Below are positions 25,340 through 33,470 of a stretch of DNA of 64,000 nucleotides, in pieces (within the stretch, counting starts at the first letter, position 1; each line of letters starts with the position of its first letter). A program made the translations under genes and the position numbers. The notes under the pieces are model-generated. The model searched no databases. It saw nothing but the letters and a program-made list of their open reading frames with translations, and was not told where the DNA came from. The DNA comes from an uncultured Chryseobacterium sp. (GTDB taxonomy: Bacteria > Bacteroidota > Bacteroidia > Flavobacteriales > Weeksellaceae). The DNA lies in the NCBI GenBank assembly GCA_913778085.1, contig CAJYXJ010000013.1:1-64000 (forward strand), read 5' to 3'.

Positions 25340-26535
25340 ACCTTCACAAACCTGCTCACAAACATCGAGGCCACCAATTGTCCTACGGCATTCAGTACCG
25401 TTGCCAGCGGATCCACCAGAGTCCCGATAATCATCACAGCCGGAACCGCTTCCTGAGGAAGCTGGTACACTGAGATCATTAGCATTTCCCCTATATAGCC
25501 GCCATTCGGAATCCCGCCGGCGACAATGCTTACAAAGATGGTAATTCCCAAAGCCAGAAGCAGGTTCACCGGATCAAAAAAATCCCTTCCAATAATCAGG
25601 AACGCCACATAAATCTTAATGATCGACGACATCGACGAACCGTTTTTGTGCAGGGTCGTCCCGATCGGAATAACGATATTTGAAATCTGGCCCGGAATCC
25701 CGATGTTTGAAGCCGCCTGTAGATTGGCGGGCATAGTGGCAAAGCTGCTGCAGGTACTCAAAGCTGTTAATGTTGGAAACGGAGCGTTGGTCCAGAAGCT
25801 TTTTACCCCGTTTTTTCCGTTGGCCATAAAAGCATACAGCGAAAAGAAAACGATAAAATAAACCACTCCGGCAACATAATACAGTCCTAGCGGTTGAGCA
25901 TAAAATCCGAAAAGCTGAGGTCCTAACGTGGCAACCTGGTAGGCGAAATAAGCACCCAGGCCGATTGGTGCTGCTTTCATAATGATCAGAAGCAGTTCTT
26001 TCATCACTTCATATCCTGAGGCGATGAACGACCTGAAGACGTATCCTTTTTCTCCTGCTTTTCTGGCAGAAAAGCCTGTCATAAAAGCAAAGATGAGAAG
26101 AGCCAGCATATTCTGCCTGGAAAAAAGCTGGGTAAATTCCCCAACGGTAAAAAAGCCCACAATCCTGTCGCCCCAACTGCTTTCACCGGCTGATGCTTCC
26201 ACCACTTCACTGCTTCCCGTAACACCCGAAACCGGAAACAGGTATACTGTCCCAATGGTAAACACGGCCGCCGTTACAATGAAGAACAAGAATGTAAGCA
26301 CCATCACAAACATAATCCTCCCGAATTTCGACTGCTGTTCCAGCGAGGCAATGGAATTGGATACGGCAAAAAATACAAGCGGTACCACGCTTACAAACAA
26401 CAAGTTAAGAAAAATGTCACCCAGAGGTTTTAAATACTCTACTATACCGGGTGCAACGATTCCGATGATGCTTCCAATGGTAATTCCGAGGAGCAGGAGT
26501 AAAATTCCGGAGTAGTTTTTCAGGACTTCGTTCAT
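25336..26535 (-). CDS. Dicarboxylate/amino acid:cation symporter (DAACS family)
   Basis: 399 residues from ATG 26535. The longer frame to TTG 26553 is ruled out because that TTG lies inside a perfect -7 box. Eight or so membrane segments are visible, along with hairpin/substrate motifs typical of GltP/DctA-like proteins: LTALSTCSSFATMPAN (serine-rich hairpin), IVIPIGTTLHKNG (NMDGT-like region) and GGIPNGGYIGEMLM. It imports dicarboxylates or acidic amino acids with Na+ or H+. A coupled membrane protein gene follows. Confidence 0.88.
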   Translation of the reverse strand: MNEVLKNYSGILLLLLGITIGSIIGIVAPGIVEYLKPLGDIFLNLLFVSVVPLVFFAVSNSIASLEQQSKFGRIMFVMVLTFLFFIVTAAVFTIGTVYLFPVSGVTGSSEVVEASAGESSWGDRIVGFFTVGEFTQLFSRQNMLALLIFAFMTGFSARKAGEKGYVFRSFIASGYEVMKELLLIIMKAAPIGLGAYFAYQVATLGPQLFGFYAQPLGLYYVAGVVYFIVFFSLYAFMANGKNGVKSFWTNAPFPTLTALSTCSSFATMPANLQAASNIGIPGQISNIVIPIGTTLHKNGSSMSSIIKIYVAFLIIGRDFFDPVNLLLALGITIFVSIVAGGIPNGGYIGEMLMISVYQLPQEAVPAVMIIGTLVDPLATVLNAVGQLVASMFVSRFVKV

Positions 26536-26550
26536 GGGTTGCTTTTTAAC

Positions 26551-26558
26551 CAAAGATA
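26551..26558 (-). promoter_or_regulatory. -7 box that fixes the symporter start
   Basis: CAAAGATA on the plus strand reads TATCTTTG on the minus strand. It overlaps the upstream alternative TTG start and places the ATG at 26535 about 16 bp downstream. Confidence 0.65.
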
Positions 26559-26629
26559 GAGGTAATTTTTAATATTCCGGCAGCTGTTTTCGGTCTCAAA
26601 TTTGTTAATTTTAAGAAAAAATTGTTTCT

Positions 26630-27550
26630 ATGGCTTATATAGATTACTATAAAATTTTAGGCGTAGACAAAAACGCAACTCAGGAAGACATTAAAAAAGC
26701 CTACCGTAAGCTTGCCAGAAAGCTGCATCCCGATCTTAATCCCAATGATAAGGAAGCGGAAAGGAAATTCAAGGAGCTTAATGAAGCCAATGAAGTCCTC
26801 AGTAATCCCGAAAACAGGGCTAAATATGACAAATATGGTGAACACTGGAAACACGGTGAGGAATATGAAAAAGCACAGCAGCAACAGCAAAGGCAGTATC
26901 AGAGCCAGGGCGGAAGTTTCGGAGGCGGATTCTCCGGTGCTGATTTTGGTGAAGGAGAAGATTTTTCAGATTTCTTTCAAAATATGTTCGGTGGAGCGGG
27001 TGGAGGTTTCGGAAGAGGTTCACGGGGAAGTGCGTCGGGAAAATTTAAAGGACAGGATGTACATGCAGAACTGAATCTGAGTCTAAGGGATGCTGCCGTT
27101 ACGCACCCACAGACCTTTGAAATCAATGGTAAAAAAGTAAGAATCACCATTCCGGCGGGTGTCTACGATGGACAGCAGATTAAACTGAAAGGCCACGGAG
27201 AACCCGGCTACAATGGAGGTCCAAACGGGGATCTGTATATTACTTTCAATATTTCTGCCGATCCGGATTTTGAAAGGGCAGGAGATGATCTGAAAACCAA
27301 AGTAACGGTTGATCTTTATACGGCCGTTTTAGGCGGTGATGTAAAAGTAAACACCCTGGACGGAAGCGTCAGCCTGAAAGTAAAACCCGGTACCCAGAAT
27401 GGAACAACAGTAAGACTGAAAGGAAAAGGGTTCCCGGTATACAAGAAAGAAGGGCAGTCGGGCGACCTGTTTGTGACCTATGAAGTGAAACTTCCGACTG
27501 ATCTTACGGATAAGCAGAAAGAACTTTTTGAACAACTTAAAAATTCCTGA
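26630..27550 (+). CDS. cbpA: DnaJ-type co-chaperone (CbpA-like)
   Basis: 306 residues, near the length of E. coli CbpA (306). J domain at 1-70 with the HPD motif in [10 protein letters not shown], then a Gly/Phe-rich and Gln-rich linker (about 85-145), then two beta-barrel substrate-binding domains. There is no zinc-finger (CxxCxGxG) region, which separates CbpA from DnaJ. It stimulates Hsp70 (DnaK) ATPase. The CbpM-like modulator follows 3 bp later, as in the cbpAM operon. Confidence 0.92.
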   Translation: MAYIDYYKILGVDKNATQEDIKKAYRKLARKLHPDLNPNDKEAERKFKELNEANEVLSNPENRAKYDKYGEHWKHGEEYEKAQQQQQRQYQSQGGSFGGGFSGADFGEGEDFSDFFQNMFGGAGGGFGRGSRGSASGKFKGQDVHAELNLSLRDAAVTHPQTFEINGKKVRITIPAGVYDGQQIKLKGHGEPGYNGGPNGDLYITFNISADPDFERAGDDLKTKVTVDLYTAVLGGDVKVNTLDGSVSLKVKPGTQNGTTVRLKGKGFPVYKKEGQSGDLFVTYEVKLPTDLTDKQKELFEQLKNS

Positions 27551-27553
27551 GCC

Positions 27554-27856
27554 ATGAGTGAAAGAATATCGAGGGAAGAACTCGTAAAAATATACAATAT
27601 CGAAATTACTTTTTTTGATGAACTGGTCGATTCCGGCCTGCTGAATATCCAGACTGAAAATGAAGTGCGTTACCTGATGTATGAGGATCTGCCGAATTTC
27701 GAACGGTTTACCAACTGGCACTATGATCTCGACATCAATCTTCCGGGACTTGAGGTGATTCATGACATGCTAAAAAAAATGGAAGATCTCAGACAGAGAA
27801 ACCGGGAATTGATGAACAGGCTGTCAACAATCGGTAATCAATATGAGGAGGGTTAG
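27554..27856 (+). CDS. cbpM: CbpM-like chaperone modulator
   Basis: 100 residues, MerR-like helix-turn-helix at the N-terminus (ISREELVKIYNIEITFFDEL) and a C-terminal coiled coil (VIHDMLKKMEDLRQRNRELM). CbpM binds the J domain of CbpA and blocks its activity. Three bases separate it from cbpA. Size, order and architecture all fit. Confidence 0.85.
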   Translation: MSERISREELVKIYNIEITFFDELVDSGLLNIQTENEVRYLMYEDLPNFERFTNWHYDLDINLPGLEVIHDMLKKMEDLRQRNRELMNRLSTIGNQYEEG

Positions 27857-27917
27857 GTTTTAGAGTGAAGTGTAAGAATGTAGTGAAGAATGACGGTTTC
27901 AGAGTTTAAGAGTATAA

Positions 27918-27944
27918 GGGTTGGAGTGGAAAAACTTATATTTG
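27918..27944 (+). promoter_or_regulatory. Promoter of the YcxB-like gene
   Basis: GGTTGG around 27918-27923 and TATATTTG at 27937-27944 fit the -33/-7 spacing. The ATG is at 27964. Confidence 0.5.
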
Positions 27945-27963
27945 CATCCATAACTTAACCGAT

Positions 27964-28491
27964 ATGAGTGAAGAGAGAGTCATCGTTCTGAAACCTAAGA
28001 GAAAGGACTTCGAGGAAATATATTTTAATGGTAACCAGGGAAGTCTGTTTTTTTCGGCAACTACCCGAGGGAAAACAATCACCACCATTGTTGTGGGAGC
28101 CATTCTCCTCATCGTCTTTATCTTCAGGAATGATTTTACGCGGGAAAAAGCCGGCATTTTATATTTTGTAAGCTTCCTTTTTTTATTGTGCGCCGTTTTC
28201 CTTTCGGTAAGCATTAATAAGGTATCCCGGTGGAAAAAACAGGTAAATCATTATTTAACAAAGCTTGAAAATTGTAGCATTTACGAAATTCGGTTTGACG
28301 AGAATTTTTTCACGGTAAATATCGACGGCGAAAAAGAAACCAGCGAGTGGAAGGACTTTGAATATTTCGACAGCAATAACGACTGTATTGTCCTTGAAGG
28401 AAAATACAGCTACATGTTTCCCAAGAGATCAATGAGCGAGAAAGACTACAGCTTCCTGAAGCAGGTTTTAAAGAAAAACATTACCGCATAA
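27964..28491 (+). CDS. YcxB-like membrane protein
   Basis: 175 residues with two adjacent membrane helices (about 37-56, TITTIVVGAILLIVFIF, and 65-82, ILYFVSFLFLLCAVFLSV). They are followed by a soluble beta-rich domain (SIYEIRFDENFFTVNIDG, EWKDFEYFDSNNDCIVLEG, YMFPKRSMSE) in the arrangement of YcxB-like proteins. The function is unknown. The gene ends in a strong bidirectional terminator shared with the convergent cysteine-synthase-like gene. Confidence 0.65.
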   Translation: MSEERVIVLKPKRKDFEEIYFNGNQGSLFFSATTRGKTITTIVVGAILLIVFIFRNDFTREKAGILYFVSFLFLLCAVFLSVSINKVSRWKKQVNHYLTKLENCSIYEIRFDENFFTVNIDGEKETSEWKDFEYFDSNNDCIVLEGKYSYMFPKRSMSEKDYSFLKQVLKKNITA

Positions 28492-28528
28492 AACAAAAAC
28501 TCAGAGCGAACGCTCTGAGTTTTTGTTT
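28491..28528. terminator. Perfect bidirectional terminator
   Basis: AAACAAAAACTCAGAGCG and its exact reverse complement flank AA, giving an 18-bp stem with A and T tracts on the two sides. It serves the two convergent genes. Confidence 0.9.
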
Positions 28529-28541
28529 ATCATTAAGCTGA

Positions 28542-29525
28542 TTAATCCAGCCAGCCCATTTCTTTCATCCACTCGTCATTGTAGATCTTTCCCACATAGC
28601 GCGAACCGTGGTCGTGAAGGAGCACTACGATCACATCATCTTTGGTGAATTGGTCTTTCATCTGAACCATGGAAGCGATGGCGCTTCCTGCTGAATACCC
28701 GCAGAAAATCCCTTCTTCCTTTGCCAGTTTTCTGGCGTAGATGGCACCGTCTTTATCCGTTACTTTCTCGAAATGATCGATCACCGACATATCATAGTTT
28801 TCAGGAAGAATATCTTCTCCGATTCCTTCGGTAATGTATGTGTAAGCATTTTCTAATTTGATTTCCCCGGTTTCGTGGATTTCTTTCAGGATCGAACCGT
28901 AGGTATCAACACCGATCACTTTGATGTTTTCATTTTTCTCCTTGAAGAACTTCCCGCAGCCTGTAATGGTTCCTCCCGTTCCGGCACCGACAACGAAATG
29001 AGTCAGCTTGCCTTCCGTCTGTTCCCAGATCTCGGGAGCAGTAGACTCATAATGCGCAGCCCTGTTGGATAGGTTGTCGTATTGGTTGACATACCATCCG
29101 TTTTCTGTCTCCTTTGCCAGTCTTTTCGATACTGAATAATAAGAACGTGGGTCAGTAGGTTTTACGTCAGTCGGGCATACAATTACTTCAGCACCTACTG
29201 CACGGAGAATATCACATTTTTCTTTAGACTGTTTGGAGTTGGTTACAAAGATGCACTTGTAGCCTTTGATGATGGCAGCCAGCGCCAGCCCCATCCCTGT
29301 ATTTCCCGAAGTTCCTTCGATAATCGTTCCTCCGGGTTTCAATCTTCCATCTTTCTCGGCGTCTTCAATCATTTTCAGGGCCATTCTGTCTTTCACAGAG
29401 TTCCCGGGATTGAAAGTCTCCACCTTTGCCAAAACCAATGCCGGAAAATCTTCGCCCAAAACCTTATTAAGTTTTACTAATGGCGTATTTCCGATAGTTT
29501 CGAGGATGTTGTTTGCGTATTTCAT
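28542..29525 (-). CDS. PLP-dependent cysteine synthase/cystathionine beta-synthase-like enzyme
   Basis: 327 residues, fold-type II PLP enzyme. The PLP Lys is K45 in NPGNSVKDRMA. The substrate/phosphate loops are EGTSGNTGMGLAL and GAGTGGTITG. The EGIGEDILPENYD segment is typical of cystathionine beta-synthases rather than CysK or CysM. No regulatory CBS domain is present, so it is only the catalytic core. Likely reactions are Ser (or O-acetylserine) plus homocysteine (or sulfide). A good promoter lies upstream and it stands alone. Confidence 0.85.
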   Translation of the reverse strand: MKYANNILETIGNTPLVKLNKVLGEDFPALVLAKVETFNPGNSVKDRMALKMIEDAEKDGRLKPGGTIIEGTSGNTGMGLALAAIIKGYKCIFVTNSKQSKEKCDILRAVGAEVIVCPTDVKPTDPRSYYSVSKRLAKETENGWYVNQYDNLSNRAAHYESTAPEIWEQTEGKLTHFVVGAGTGGTITGCGKFFKEKNENIKVIGVDTYGSILKEIHETGEIKLENAYTYITEGIGEDILPENYDMSVIDHFEKVTDKDGAIYARKLAKEEGIFCGYSAGSAIASMVQMKDQFTKDDVIVVLLHDHGSRYVGKIYNDEWMKEMGWLD

Positions 29526-29546
29526 AAATGTTTTTTAAAGCACGGG

Positions 29547-29554
29547 CAAAGATA
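29547..29554 (-). promoter_or_regulatory. -7 box of the cystathionine-beta-synthase-like gene
   Basis: CAAAGATA on the plus strand is TATCTTTG on the minus strand, 22 bp before the ATG at 29525. Confidence 0.6.
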
Positions 29555-29773
29555 CAGCTTTCGTCTAATTAATTATGACCCATAGATGATTAAAAATGCA
29601 AAACAACTGTAAACCTGTATGGTAGATGTGAAAGTATCACTAAATTATTTAGAATAATCTTACGTAAATGAGATGAATTTTTTAAAATCCGTAAATCAGC
29701 ATTTTTATTTCAATGCCTGAATTCGACCGTATCGATCAATGAGAATAATTACTACACAATAATTATTTTTCAT

Positions 29774-29984
29774 GATTTTAGATTCACCAGCAGAGCAAAT
29801 TTATCATTCGTCATTGACATTTCTAAAACCACCCCGTCAAAAATTCAAAGAATTTTTGATACCCTTTCGGATCAGAGAGGAATTTCGGTTAAGGATATTT
29901 ATTGTTGGGATTTGATGCAAATCACCCGTCAGTTTTTATGATTCTGAATTCACCCGCAAAGCAAATTCAGTATTCATCATTAAC
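29774..29984. repeat. Two ~45-bp direct repeats in a 430-bp non-coding gap
   Basis: ATTCACCAGCAGAGCAAATT (within 29774-29817) and ATTCACCCGCAAAGCAAATT (within 29939-29984) share flanking GAT-T and ATTC-TCATT-AC sequence. A third, inverted copy lies at 32442-32496. Between the two copies is a CACCCCGTCAAAAATTC stretch with an inverted AATTTTTGA, also repeat-like. The rest of the 29555-29773 gap is AT-rich, with a small hairpin AATAATTA ... TAATTATT at about 29743-29766, and no gene. Confidence 0.65.
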
Positions 29985-31214
29985 CTAATTGTATTTAATC
30001 GCTTTCACCGGAGAAATTTTGCTGATCAGGTAACTTGGAACAATCAGTGCCAGGCCGGAAATAATCAGGATTCCGAGAGAAATGGAGATGATGGCAATCG
30101 GATTAAGATCTACCGGTACGGTGCTGACGTAATAATTCTCCGGATTTAATTTAATAACCCCAAAAATCTTCTGGATGAAAATCAACCCGAGACCGATCGC
30201 ATTTCCGTACAATAATCCGGGAATCATGATAATCAGGGTATAGTTGATAAAAGTGGCTCTGATCTGTGCATTGCTTGCTCCCAGTGTTTTCAGTAAGCCG
30301 ATAGAGTTTGTTCTTTCAATAATCAAGATCAGAAGAACCATGATAATGTTGATAACCACTACAATGAGCATGATGATGATAATCAGAGCTATGTTTGTAT
30401 CAAAAATACTGATCCAGTCGGTAATCTGCGGAAATTTCTCCGTTGCTTTTTCCGCATAGTTTTTATATCCGATCAGTTTCTCGATTTCCGGCATATTGCG
30501 GTCGATATCATTCACATTTTTGAAGAAAATATCAAGACCGCCAATCTCATCCGGCTTCATATCCTGGATCTTGCGGACCTGGTTGATTCCTCCCAGCACA
30601 AACTGGTCGTCGATCATCTTAATATCAGTCCTGTAGATCCCGACTACTTCAAACTTCCTGTAAATGGGCTTCTGATCTGCCTTAGAAAAAACGGTGACGA
30701 TGCTGTCCTTTACTTTTAAATGAAGATCGCCGGCGATCTTCTGTGAAATGATAACACCGTTGTAATAGCCTTTTTCGGTAACTTTAGGTGAGGTTCCAGC
30801 TACCAGGAATTTCTTAAACCTCAGACTATCGAAATCTTTCCCCACCCCTTTGAAGATAATGCCGGCAAAATTATGTTCATTTCTCATAATCCCTGTCACC
30901 GTAGCATATTTCTGAACACTTTCCACATCCGGAAGCTCCCTGATCTTTTTCAGATCCAGCCCCTGGTTATCGAGGACGGAAGTATTGTATGAGGAATTGG
31001 ATCGTGTAGACCGCACGGTAATGTGCCCGCTGAAGTCTGCCAGTCTTTCCTTGATCGCTTTTTTGGATCCGAATCCGGTAGAAACGGTAATCAGCGAAAC
31101 AATGATTCCCAGTGCCACGGAAAGCCTGCCGATGAAGATAATCACCCTGGACAGGTTATTTTTGTTATCTTTGGAAAACGCTATTTTTCTGGAAAAATAT
31201 AAAGGAAAGTTCAA
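29985..31214 (-). CDS. FtsX-like ABC transporter permease (LolC/LolE type)
   Basis: About 410 residues from a TTG start at 31214 (MNFPLYFSRKIAFSKDN), matching the usual MNFPLY start of this family. The open frame extends to 31283, but that extension is antisense to the namZ signal peptide and lies upstream of a -7 box. Topology: one N-terminal helix (about 30-50), a long periplasmic MacB_PCD-like domain, then three C-terminal helices (IALIIIIMLIVVVINIIMVL and others) of the FtsX fold. Such permeases move lipoproteins out of the inner membrane or power periplasmic machines. The ATPase is not adjacent. Confidence 0.82.
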   Translation of the reverse strand: MNFPLYFSRKIAFSKDNKNNLSRVIIFIGRLSVALGIIVSLITVSTGFGSKKAIKERLADFSGHITVRSTRSNSSYNTSVLDNQGLDLKKIRELPDVESVQKYATVTGIMRNEHNFAGIIFKGVGKDFDSLRFKKFLVAGTSPKVTEKGYYNGVIISQKIAGDLHLKVKDSIVTVFSKADQKPIYRKFEVVGIYRTDIKMIDDQFVLGGINQVRKIQDMKPDEIGGLDIFFKNVNDIDRNMPEIEKLIGYKNYAEKATEKFPQITDWISIFDTNIALIIIIMLIVVVINIIMVLLILIIERTNSIGLLKTLGASNAQIRATFINYTLIIMIPGLLYGNAIGLGLIFIQKIFGVIKLNPENYYVSTVPVDLNPIAIISISLGILIISGLALIVPSYLISKISPVKAIKYN

Positions 31215-31240
31215 GACTATGAATTTAGATTTCAAAATTA
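31166..31240. promoter_or_regulatory. Overlapping divergent promoters inside each other's genes
   Basis: TATCTTTG at 31166-31173 (plus strand) is a -7 box for namZ and lies within the first codons of the permease. CAAAATTA at 31233-31240 (TAATTTTG on the minus strand) is a -7 box for the permease and lies within the first codons of namZ. Predicted transcripts start near 31179 and 31228 and face each other, so their 5-prime ends would be complementary over about 50 nt. Confidence 0.6.
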
Positions 31241-32430
31241 AAAATTTACTTCTGATTTGCCTAATTTTTTTAGGAGTATTCAATCAATATTATTCTCAGA
31301 CTCAACAGGCCGGTGATTTTAAGACCGGCGCAGATCAGCCTGCATTGTACCTGCCACTTCTAAAGGGAAAAACTGTAGGTGTGGTAACAAACCAGACCGG
31401 ACTGATGAGTGACAGAACCCATGTGGTGGATTTCCTGGTAAAAAACGGAATCAGAATCAAGTCTATTTTTGCACCGGAACATGGTTTCAGGGGAGATGCA
31501 GATGCCGGCGAAAAAGTGAAGAACGGAGTCGATGTAAAAACCGGAATTCCTATTGTTTCCCTTTATGGCAACAACAAGAAGCCAAGTGCTGAACAGCTGA
31601 AGGGAATTGATATAATTGTATTTGATATCCAGGATGTCGGTGTCCGTTTCTATACCTATATTTCTACATTAACCTATGTAATGGAAGCGGGAGCGGAAAA
31701 TAATGTGGAGGTGATCGTGCTCGATCGTCCCAATCCGCATGACGGCTATACGGATGGTCCGGTTCTTAAGAAAAACTGGACAAGCTTCGTTGGAATGCAT
31801 GAAGTTCCTGTGGTATACGGTTTAACCATCGGCGAATACGGTAAAATGGTAAATGGCGAGGGATGGCTTAAAAATAACGTTCGGGCAAAATATACCCTGA
31901 TCCCTATGAAAAATTACCATAAAACAAAGCGTTACCCCATGCTGGACCGGCCTTCGCCCAATCTTCCGAATGACAAATCGATCAATCTGTATCCCAGCCT
32001 TTGCTTTTTTGAGGGCACCCAGGTTTCCGTGGGCCGGGGTACTGAGCTTCCATTTCAGATTTACGGTTCGCCCTGGATCAAAAGCCTGCCTTATCAGTTT
32101 ACCCCAAAACCGACAGCCGGTGCAAAAGAGCCTTTCTTAAACGGTAAATTGTGTTATGGTGAAAATCTTTCAGCCTATAAAGAGGATCTGAAGCAACTTA
32201 ATCTGGAATGGCTGATGAAAGCCTACAAAAATTATAGAAATCCGGAACTGGATTTTTTTCTAAAATCCGCTTCGGGAAAAAATTATTGGTTTGATACGCT
32301 GGCAGGAAGTGATGAGCTAAGGAAGCAGATTGCAGCCGGAAAATCAATCTCCGAAATCAAAGCATCCTGGAAATCCGGTTTGGACGCATTTGAAAATATC
32401 CGGAAAAAGTATGTTGTTTACGAAAAATAA
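31219..32430 (+). CDS. namZ: Exo-beta-N-acetylmuramidase NamZ (DUF1343)
   Basis: 403 residues from ATG 31219, chosen because it begins a signal peptide (LLLICLIFLGVFNQYYSQ) and lies after a -7 box; the frame is open further upstream but runs antisense to the permease. The DUF1343 features are VGVVTNQTGLM, FAPEHGFRGDADAGEKV, VFDIQDVGVRFYTYISTL, DRPNPHDG and FEGTQVSVGRGT. The characterised Bacillus subtilis member (NamZ/YbbC) removes terminal MurNAc from peptidoglycan fragments. Here it would act in the periplasm in cell-wall turnover. It is head to head with the FtsX-like permease. Confidence 0.88.
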   Translation: MNLDFKIKNLLLICLIFLGVFNQYYSQTQQAGDFKTGADQPALYLPLLKGKTVGVVTNQTGLMSDRTHVVDFLVKNGIRIKSIFAPEHGFRGDADAGEKVKNGVDVKTGIPIVSLYGNNKKPSAEQLKGIDIIVFDIQDVGVRFYTYISTLTYVMEAGAENNVEVIVLDRPNPHDGYTDGPVLKKNWTSFVGMHEVPVVYGLTIGEYGKMVNGEGWLKNNVRAKYTLIPMKNYHKTKRYPMLDRPSPNLPNDKSINLYPSLCFFEGTQVSVGRGTELPFQIYGSPWIKSLPYQFTPKPTAGAKEPFLNGKLCYGENLSAYKEDLKQLNLEWLMKAYKNYRNPELDFFLKSASGKNYWFDTLAGSDELRKQIAAGKSISEIKASWKSGLDAFENIRKKYVVYEK

Positions 32431-32441
32431 AAAGAGGAAGG

Positions 32442-32496
32442 GTCAATAGTGAATGGTGAATGGTGAATTTGCTTCGCAAGTGAATTTAGAATCACA
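32442..32496 (-). repeat. Inverted third copy of the 29.8-kb repeat
   Basis: On the minus strand this reads GTGATTCTAAATTCACTTGC then GAAGCAAATTCACCATTC, matching the direct repeats at 29774-29817 and 29939-29984. A weaker version may follow at about 32549-32600. It fills the gap between namZ and the convergent 32624-32830 gene. Confidence 0.6.
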
Positions 32497-32623
32497 AAAA
32501 TTAAACATTCATTCGCAGAAATTAACTATTGGCATTAAACGTAAAGATGGTGAACGGCCAATTTGTTACGCATGTTGTAATTGACTATTGACTGGCGCAG
32601 CCAAATTGAACGTTCACTTTATA

Positions 32624-32830
32624 TCAGTCGAAATTCTGCGGAGGAGTCTTATCGTCTTTTCCTTTGTTCATGATAACCAATCCGATGGAAAGCCCGATAA
32701 CACCTGCACCGGCGATCATCAGGGCTGTTTCAAGTTTATCTGCCTGGTCGTTACCAAGGTAATTCATCAGGAAAAGAATGATAAATGTAATAATACAAAT
32801 GATGATATGATTTTTTCCGAATAATTTCAT
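32624..32830 (-). CDS. Small two-helix membrane protein
   Basis: 68 residues: helix 1 at about 8-24 (IIICIITFIILFLMNYL), a short acidic loop, helix 2 at about 36-55 (ALMIAGAGVIGLSIGLVIM), and a polar Lys/Asp tail. I know no family function. It follows the DUF3575 gene by 4 bp and is the last gene of the thioredoxin operon. Confidence 0.6.
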   Translation of the reverse strand: MKLFGKNHIIICIITFIILFLMNYLGNDQADKLETALMIAGAGVIGLSIGLVIMNKGKDDKTPPQNFD

Positions 32831-32834
32831 AAGA

Positions 32835-33467
32835 TTATTTTAATTTGTAGGAAATCATCACGCCGCCTCTGTAGGGAATGATTTCACCGCTTTTATTGAA
32901 TTTTTCAGCTTTGTCATACCGATCGCCTCTTGCGCGGTCATATCCCCTGTAATAGTCCTGTGAAGTACCTACAGTACCATAGATGTCGATGTTCCACCGA
33001 TCTGAAACTTTAAACTGGTATCCTGCAGTAACCCCAAAAATTACTGAATATCCTTTCTGGTAAAGGTCAGAAGATTTCCTTGTAATTCCGGTTTCTTCAT
33101 CAGTAGTAAGGTTGTCACTCCAATAATTCCATTTTTGTACATTAAATTTTGATCCTGCAATATTAGCTCCGACGTACCAGTGTTTAAAAGCTTCATCGAA
33201 ATAATACCTTCCTTCCAAAGAAATAGAGTAATACTGCAACTCGTGTCCGGCAAAAGATTTCCATGGAGAAATCAGGACATCTCCCTGTACCGTAAATTTT
33301 TTGCTTACCTGATGCTCCAGTCCCAGGTTTACGATTCCAATAGGGATAAATAAAGCATTTCCTTTTAGATACACCCTTTTTTCAGAAGATTGTTCCTGTT
33401 CCTGAGCATGTAAGTTTACCAATAAAAACAGGGCAAGAAATCCTGTGATAAATTTAATTTTTGACAT
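32835..33467 (-). CDS. DUF3575 outer-membrane-type protein
   Basis: 210 residues with a cleavable signal (FITGFLALFLLVNLHAQ). Alternating strands rich in Tyr and Trp (VYLKGNALFIPIGIVNLGLE, YYSISLEGRYYFDEAFKHWY, GVMISYKLK) fit a small beta-barrel of the DUF3575 family, widespread in Bacteroidota. No ligand is known. It is encoded 3 bp after the thioredoxin-like gene, in the same operon. Confidence 0.75.
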   Translation of the reverse strand: MSKIKFITGFLALFLLVNLHAQEQEQSSEKRVYLKGNALFIPIGIVNLGLEHQVSKKFTVQGDVLISPWKSFAGHELQYYSISLEGRYYFDEAFKHWYVGANIAGSKFNVQKWNYWSDNLTTDEETGITRKSSDLYQKGYSVIFGVTAGYQFKVSDRWNIDIYGTVGTSQDYYRGYDRARGDRYDKAEKFNKSGEIIPYRGGVMISYKLK

Positions 33468-33470
33468 CCT

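Noticed and set aside
30985-31218. Upstream extension of the namZ frame
   Set aside because: It is antisense to the permease coding region; the signal peptide starts at ATG 31219 after a good -7 box.
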